DNA of 7,428 nucleotides, from assembly GCA_946481445.1 (NCBI GenBank), contig CAMLOA010000081.1:1-7428 (forward strand). The letters run 5' to 3'. The notes beneath the pieces are model-generated. The model was given only the letters and a program-made list of their open reading frames with translations. It made no database searches and was not told the DNA's origin. How positions within the stretch are numbered: the stretch's first letter is position 1; each line of letters begins with the position of its first letter. Positions 5,018 to 7,428 of this stretch are shown here, one piece after another. The stretch comes from an uncultured Devosia sp. (GTDB taxonomy: Bacteria; Pseudomonadota; Alphaproteobacteria; Rhizobiales; Devosiaceae). The translations under genes and the position numbers were made by a program.

Positions 5018-6327
5018 AGGCTCTGGGGCGCCTATGGACGGACGAGAGGGGCAACTTCGCCATCATGGCGGGGCTGCTGATCCCTTTGATCCTGACGGCC
5101 GCCGGTGTGGGTATCGATTACGGCATTGCGCTCAGTTCGGCGCAGAAGCTGAACTCCGCCGCCCAGGGCGCCGTGCTGGCCGGCCTGAGCGAGGTGCAGG
5201 TCAGAAGCGAGCGTGGCGAGGAGATCGACGAAGACCTGCTGGCCGAAGCGATCCTGGGCTTCTTCGAGGCCACCTCGGGGGGGTTGGTATCCACCGACGT
5301 GCTGAGCGCCACGCCCCATGTGGTCATCGACAACAATGAAATCTCGGCAACGCTGCAATACACGGCCGACTACAAGACAACCATAATCGGCATCTTCGGC
5401 AAGGACACGGTCGCCATTGCCAATCAGGCGCGAGCGGTCGTCACGCTGCGCTCCTATGTCGGCATCAACATCCTGGTCGACACCTCTCAGTCCATGGGTA
5501 TCGGCGCCACGGACAACGACCAGAGACTGGTCGCCAATGTCCTCAACTGCGCATTTGCCTGCCACATCAACCAGGCCAGGGGCAATTCCAACTATGACCG
5601 GGCGCGCGCGAACGGGGCGACCATGCGCATCGACGTGGCCCGAAGCTCCATCATCTCGGCCATAAACGTCATTGAGGAGGCTGCATCGTTCGACGACCAG
5701 ATCCGGATCGGTCTGTTCACCTTCAACAATGATCTGGTGACGGTCATGCCGACATCAAACGACCTGTCCTCCGACTACGCCTACATGCGGAGCCTGGCAG
5801 CGAGCCAGATCGTGCTGGGCACCAATTACGGTGGGACCAACCAGGAAGAGGCCTTGAGCCAGATCGTCTCGCGCATTCCCGCCAATGGCACGGGACGGTC
5901 TCCCGACGACCGCCTGCAATATGTCATCGTCGTCACCGATGGGGTCGAGAGCGGTCAGGCCTGGCTGGCCAATCGCGGCTGGTTCCTGCACGCCTCGACG
6001 CGGACCAACTCGCCGCGCAAGGCTTATGCCGCCCACGAGGTCAATTATGCCTTGCGGACCGATGCCTGTACCGCGCTGCGCAATGACGGCGTCGAGATCT
6101 ATTTCGTCTACACCGAGTACCTGGAACCGAAGTTCGGCTTCATCAGCTCCCATGATCGCCAGCGGTTCGACTTCGTCTCCAAGAGTCTGTTTCCCATCAT
6201 CGAGACCCGGATGGCCAGTTGCACCGGCGACGCCGCCCATGTGCTGCACGCATCGACGCCCGCGGAAATCAACAACGCCTTTGTCGCGATTGCCCGGCGC
6301 CTGTCGTCTCCCCTTCGCCTCTACTGA
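5011..6327 (+). CDS. tadG: TadG-like pilus assembly protein with von Willebrand A domain
   Basis: A 438-residue membrane-anchored protein. The N-terminus (D-E-R-G-N-F-A-I-M-A-G, residues 11-21) and a hydrophobic segment to about 35 match the Tad/TadE-G N-terminal region. Position +5 after G14 is Met rather than Glu, so prepilin-peptidase cleavage is not expected. From about 150 a vWA domain begins. Its metal-binding MIDAS set is complete: D157-T-S-Q-S161, then a threonine in the G-T-N-Y-G-G-T-N region (T271/T276), and D310 in V-T-D-G. Such domains bind protein partners through a divalent metal. An insertion after the first MIDAS strand contains C-A-F-A-C-H (180-185), and further cysteines follow. 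The ATG at 5011 overlaps the upstream gene by 7 bases with no strong ribosome site of its own, so coupled translation is likely. The family is secure; its precise role in pilus assembly or surface attachment is inferred. Confidence -1.
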   Translation: MLKALGRLWTDERGNFAIMAGLLIPLILTAAGVGIDYGIALSSAQKLNSAAQGAVLAGLSEVQVRSERGEEIDEDLLAEAILGFFEATSGGLVSTDVLSATPHVVIDNNEISATLQYTADYKTTIIGIFGKDTVAIANQARAVVTLRSYVGINILVDTSQSMGIGATDNDQRLVANVLNCAFACHINQARGNSNYDRARANGATMRIDVARSSIISAINVIEEAASFDDQIRIGLFTFNNDLVTVMPTSNDLSSDYAYMRSLAASQIVLGTNYGGTNQEEALSQIVSRIPANGTGRSPDDRLQYVIVVTDGVESGQAWLANRGWFLHASTRTNSPRKAYAAHEVNYALRTDACTALRNDGVEIYFVYTEYLEPKFGFISSHDRQRFDFVSKSLFPIIETRMASCTGDAAHVLHASTPAEINNAFVAIARRLSSPLRLY

Positions 6328-6336
6328 AGCACTGCG

Positions 6337-6352
6337 AAAACGCCCCCGGCGT
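6337..6352 (-). terminator. Weak terminator-like hairpin after the RraA-like gene
   Basis: On the minus strand ACGCC-GGG-GGCGT (6352-6340) forms a 5-bp perfect stem with a 3-base loop, followed by TTT. It begins 38 bases after the stop of the RraA-like gene, in the 62-bp gap between two converging genes. The stem is short, so this is a modest call. Confidence -1.
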
Positions 6353-6389
6353 CATCAAGAACCGATGGCGCGTTCGCTGCCGGCGAAAC

Positions 6390-7100
6390 TCAGCGGCCGT
6401 TTCGCTTCCGCCAGGCCTCGAACTCGACGGCGAATTCGTCCCTGGTCCTGGGATAGAGCCCGATGACCGGCGTCCCCGCCTTGACCTTCTCCACCACGAA
6501 ATCCTCGTAGGCCGTCATCTCGACGGCCTCCTCGGCCACCTCGCCGGCAATGGCCTGCGGAATGACGATCACGCAGTCGTCGTCGCCTACGACAATGTCG
6601 CCGGGAAAGACCGCCACGTCGCCGCAGCCGATGGGGACGTTGAGATCGAGTGCCTCATGCAGAGTGAGATTGGTCGGGCTCGAGGGGCGGGTGTGATAGG
6701 CGGCAATATCAAGCGCCCCGATTGTCGCCGCGTCGCGGAAGCCGCCATCGGTCACCACGCCGGCAACACCCCGCACCATCAGCCGCGTCACGAGAATGTC
6801 GCCTGCCGAGGCGGCGCGCGGGTCCTTGCGGCTGTCCATCACCAGCACATGTCCCGCAGGGCAGCTTTCCACCGCCACGCGCTGGGGATGCTCGGGATTG
6901 CGGAATTCGCTCAGCTGGTTGCGGTCCTCGCGCGCGGGAATGTAGCGCAGGGTATAGGCCGGGCCGACCATGTTGACGCCCCTGGCCCTGACCGGGTGCA
7001 CGCCCTGGATGACCTGGTTGCGCAGGCCGCGCTTGAACAGGGCGGTGGCGAGGGTAGCGACCGAAACGGTCATGAGCTTGTCGTGAAGGCCCTTGTCCAT
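6390..7100 (-). CDS. RraA-like protein, HMG/CHA-aldolase group
   Basis: A 236-residue protein of the RraA/dimethylmenaquinone-methyltransferase-like superfamily. Despite the historic names, members of this group include class II pyruvate aldolases (4-hydroxy-4-methyl-2-oxoglutarate and related substrates). The diagnostic D-X20-R-D motif is present: D101 and then R122-D123 in V-T-D-G-G-F-R-D, for metal and pyruvate binding. Other landmarks are G-x-A-Y-T-L near 46-51 and, late in the chain, P-G-D-I-V-V-G-D-D-D-C-V-I-V-I-P, where the usual Gly of the D-D-G-V turn is Cys. At 236 residues it is longer than E. coli RraA (about 160). The ATG at 7100 follows GAGGA at 9 bases' distance. It has no operon partner in the window, so its substrate cannot be inferred from context. 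Aldolase or decarboxylase activity is likely; regulation of RNase E is not. Confidence -1.
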   Translation of the reverse strand: MDKGLHDKLMTVSVATLATALFKRGLRNQVIQGVHPVRARGVNMVGPAYTLRYIPAREDRNQLSEFRNPEHPQRVAVESCPAGHVLVMDSRKDPRAASAGDILVTRLMVRGVAGVVTDGGFRDAATIGALDIAAYHTRPSSPTNLTLHEALDLNVPIGCGDVAVFPGDIVVGDDDCVIVIPQAIAGEVAEEAVEMTAYEDFVVEKVKAGTPVIGLYPRTRDEFAVEFEAWRKRNGR

Positions 7101-7411
7101 GCGGAATAGTCCTCAATCAGCTGGTTTCGGGAACTGGTTTGGCCTGGCGGATGGCTGGGGCCCGGACAGGTGACCCGCGTCCCGGCCCAAGGCGGGTGGG
7201 ATAGCTCTACCGCGTTGCTCTTCGCGGCGCGAGTACCCTCGAGGGGCCCATGTTCGCGACAGTACCCCCGGACTGGCCGTGCCAACCCCGTTTGCAGGGT
7301 CATTCGGCAGCAAACGATCCGCCAGCAAACGCCCTTGACCGAGCACAGGCCGATGCGACCCGGCCCACCTTTGACACGGCCCTGCCTTAACAACTTCAAT
7401 GACTTAGGAAG
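7101..7411. other. Non-coding region between tRNA end and the RraA-like gene
   Basis: About 310 bases with no supportable gene. The minus-strand ribosome site of the RraA-like gene is at 7114-7110. A GC-rich imperfect hairpin can form over 7156-7189, and a competing 6-bp pair joins ACCCGC (7173-7178) to GCGGGT (7192-7197). Further right, CGTTTGC (7289-7295) is repeated in inverted form as GCAAACG at 7310-7316 and 7325-7331. The promoter of the RraA-like gene is probably here, but no clear hexamers were found. Confidence -1.
7308..7331. repeat. Short tandem direct repeat CAGCAAACG, with upstream inverted copy
   Basis: CAGCAAACG occurs at 7308-7316 and 7323-7331, a 15-bp period. The core GCAAACG is present in inverted orientation at 7289-7295. 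Such spacing could be an operator array or chance; nothing else supports a role. Confidence -1.
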
Positions 7412-7428
7412 TGGCGGAGAGAGAGGGA
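7412..7428 (-). tRNA. 3' end of a tRNA, probably tRNA-Ser (partial)
   Basis: Read on the minus strand the right edge is TCCCTCTCTCTCCGCCA. It ends in an encoded CCA preceded by a G at the discriminator position, then a seven-base acceptor strand TCTCTCC and the end of the T-arm (CCC). The acceptor would pair with a 5' GGAGAGA, the usual start of bacterial tRNA-Ser, and G73 is the serine discriminator. The body and anticodon are outside the window, so the serine assignment is recognition from the 3' end only. Confidence -1.

Noticed and set aside
5548..5565. CX3CH as a cytochrome haem site
   Set aside because: It sits in a vWA domain insertion with no cytochrome context; a disulfide is more likely.
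7070..7399. 109-codon minus-strand frame upstream of and overlapping the RraA-like gene
   Set aside because: It has no domain, overlaps the RraA-like start, and its own start lies very close to a tRNA end; composition is that of non-coding GC-rich DNA.
1..7428. CRISPR array, insertion sequence, toxin-antitoxin pair or phage defence system
   Set aside because: No regularly spaced repeats, transposase or integrase motifs, or paired small toxin/antitoxin genes were seen in the window.

Overview
The window looks like an ordinary chromosomal stretch of a GC-rich alphaproteobacterium. This rests on GC-rich codon use, the gene families present, and a TadE/TadE/TadG pilus-type module. The species cannot be named from the sequence. 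It holds eight protein genes and the 3' end of a tRNA. Two of these features, the left-most gene and the tRNA, run off the window edges.

Left half (1-3705): five genes form what looks like a small redox or oxygen-limitation stress regulon. On the minus strand, a small heat-shock protein (Hsp20) is followed, past a terminator-like hairpin, by an aminoglycoside-phosphotransferase-like kinase that continues beyond base 1. Divergent to Hsp20 is a stand-alone predicted phosphoribosyltransferase. It converges with, and overlaps by 20 bp, a gene of the 'host attachment protein' family. That gene is in turn divergent from a nitroreductase-family protein with a twin-arginine signal. Both divergent intergenic regions carry near-identical perfect palindromes of the type TTGA-N6-TCAA: two between Hsp20 and the phosphoribosyltransferase, one between the host-attachment-like gene and the nitroreductase. 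This is the site recognised by FNR/FixK/DNR-type regulators, so four promoters and five genes are plausibly co-controlled by one oxygen- or NO-responsive CRP/FNR-family activator.

Middle (3706-6327): a tightly packed plus-strand operon encodes two TadE-like minor pseudopilins and a TadG-like protein with a von Willebrand A domain. The reading frames overlap at both junctions. No other tad/cpa gene (ATPase, secretin, prepilin peptidase) lies within the window.

Right part (6328-7428): a minus-strand RraA-like protein keeps the D-X20-R-D motif of the HMG/CHA aldolase group. It is followed by a weak terminator-like hairpin. Upstream of it are about 310 non-coding bases, and then the 3' end of a minus-strand tRNA, most likely tRNA-Ser, at the right edge.

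Nothing here proves a wholly new system. The strongest non-obvious signal is the shared palindromic operator joining five stress-type genes, one of which is an uncharacterised kinase-like protein.
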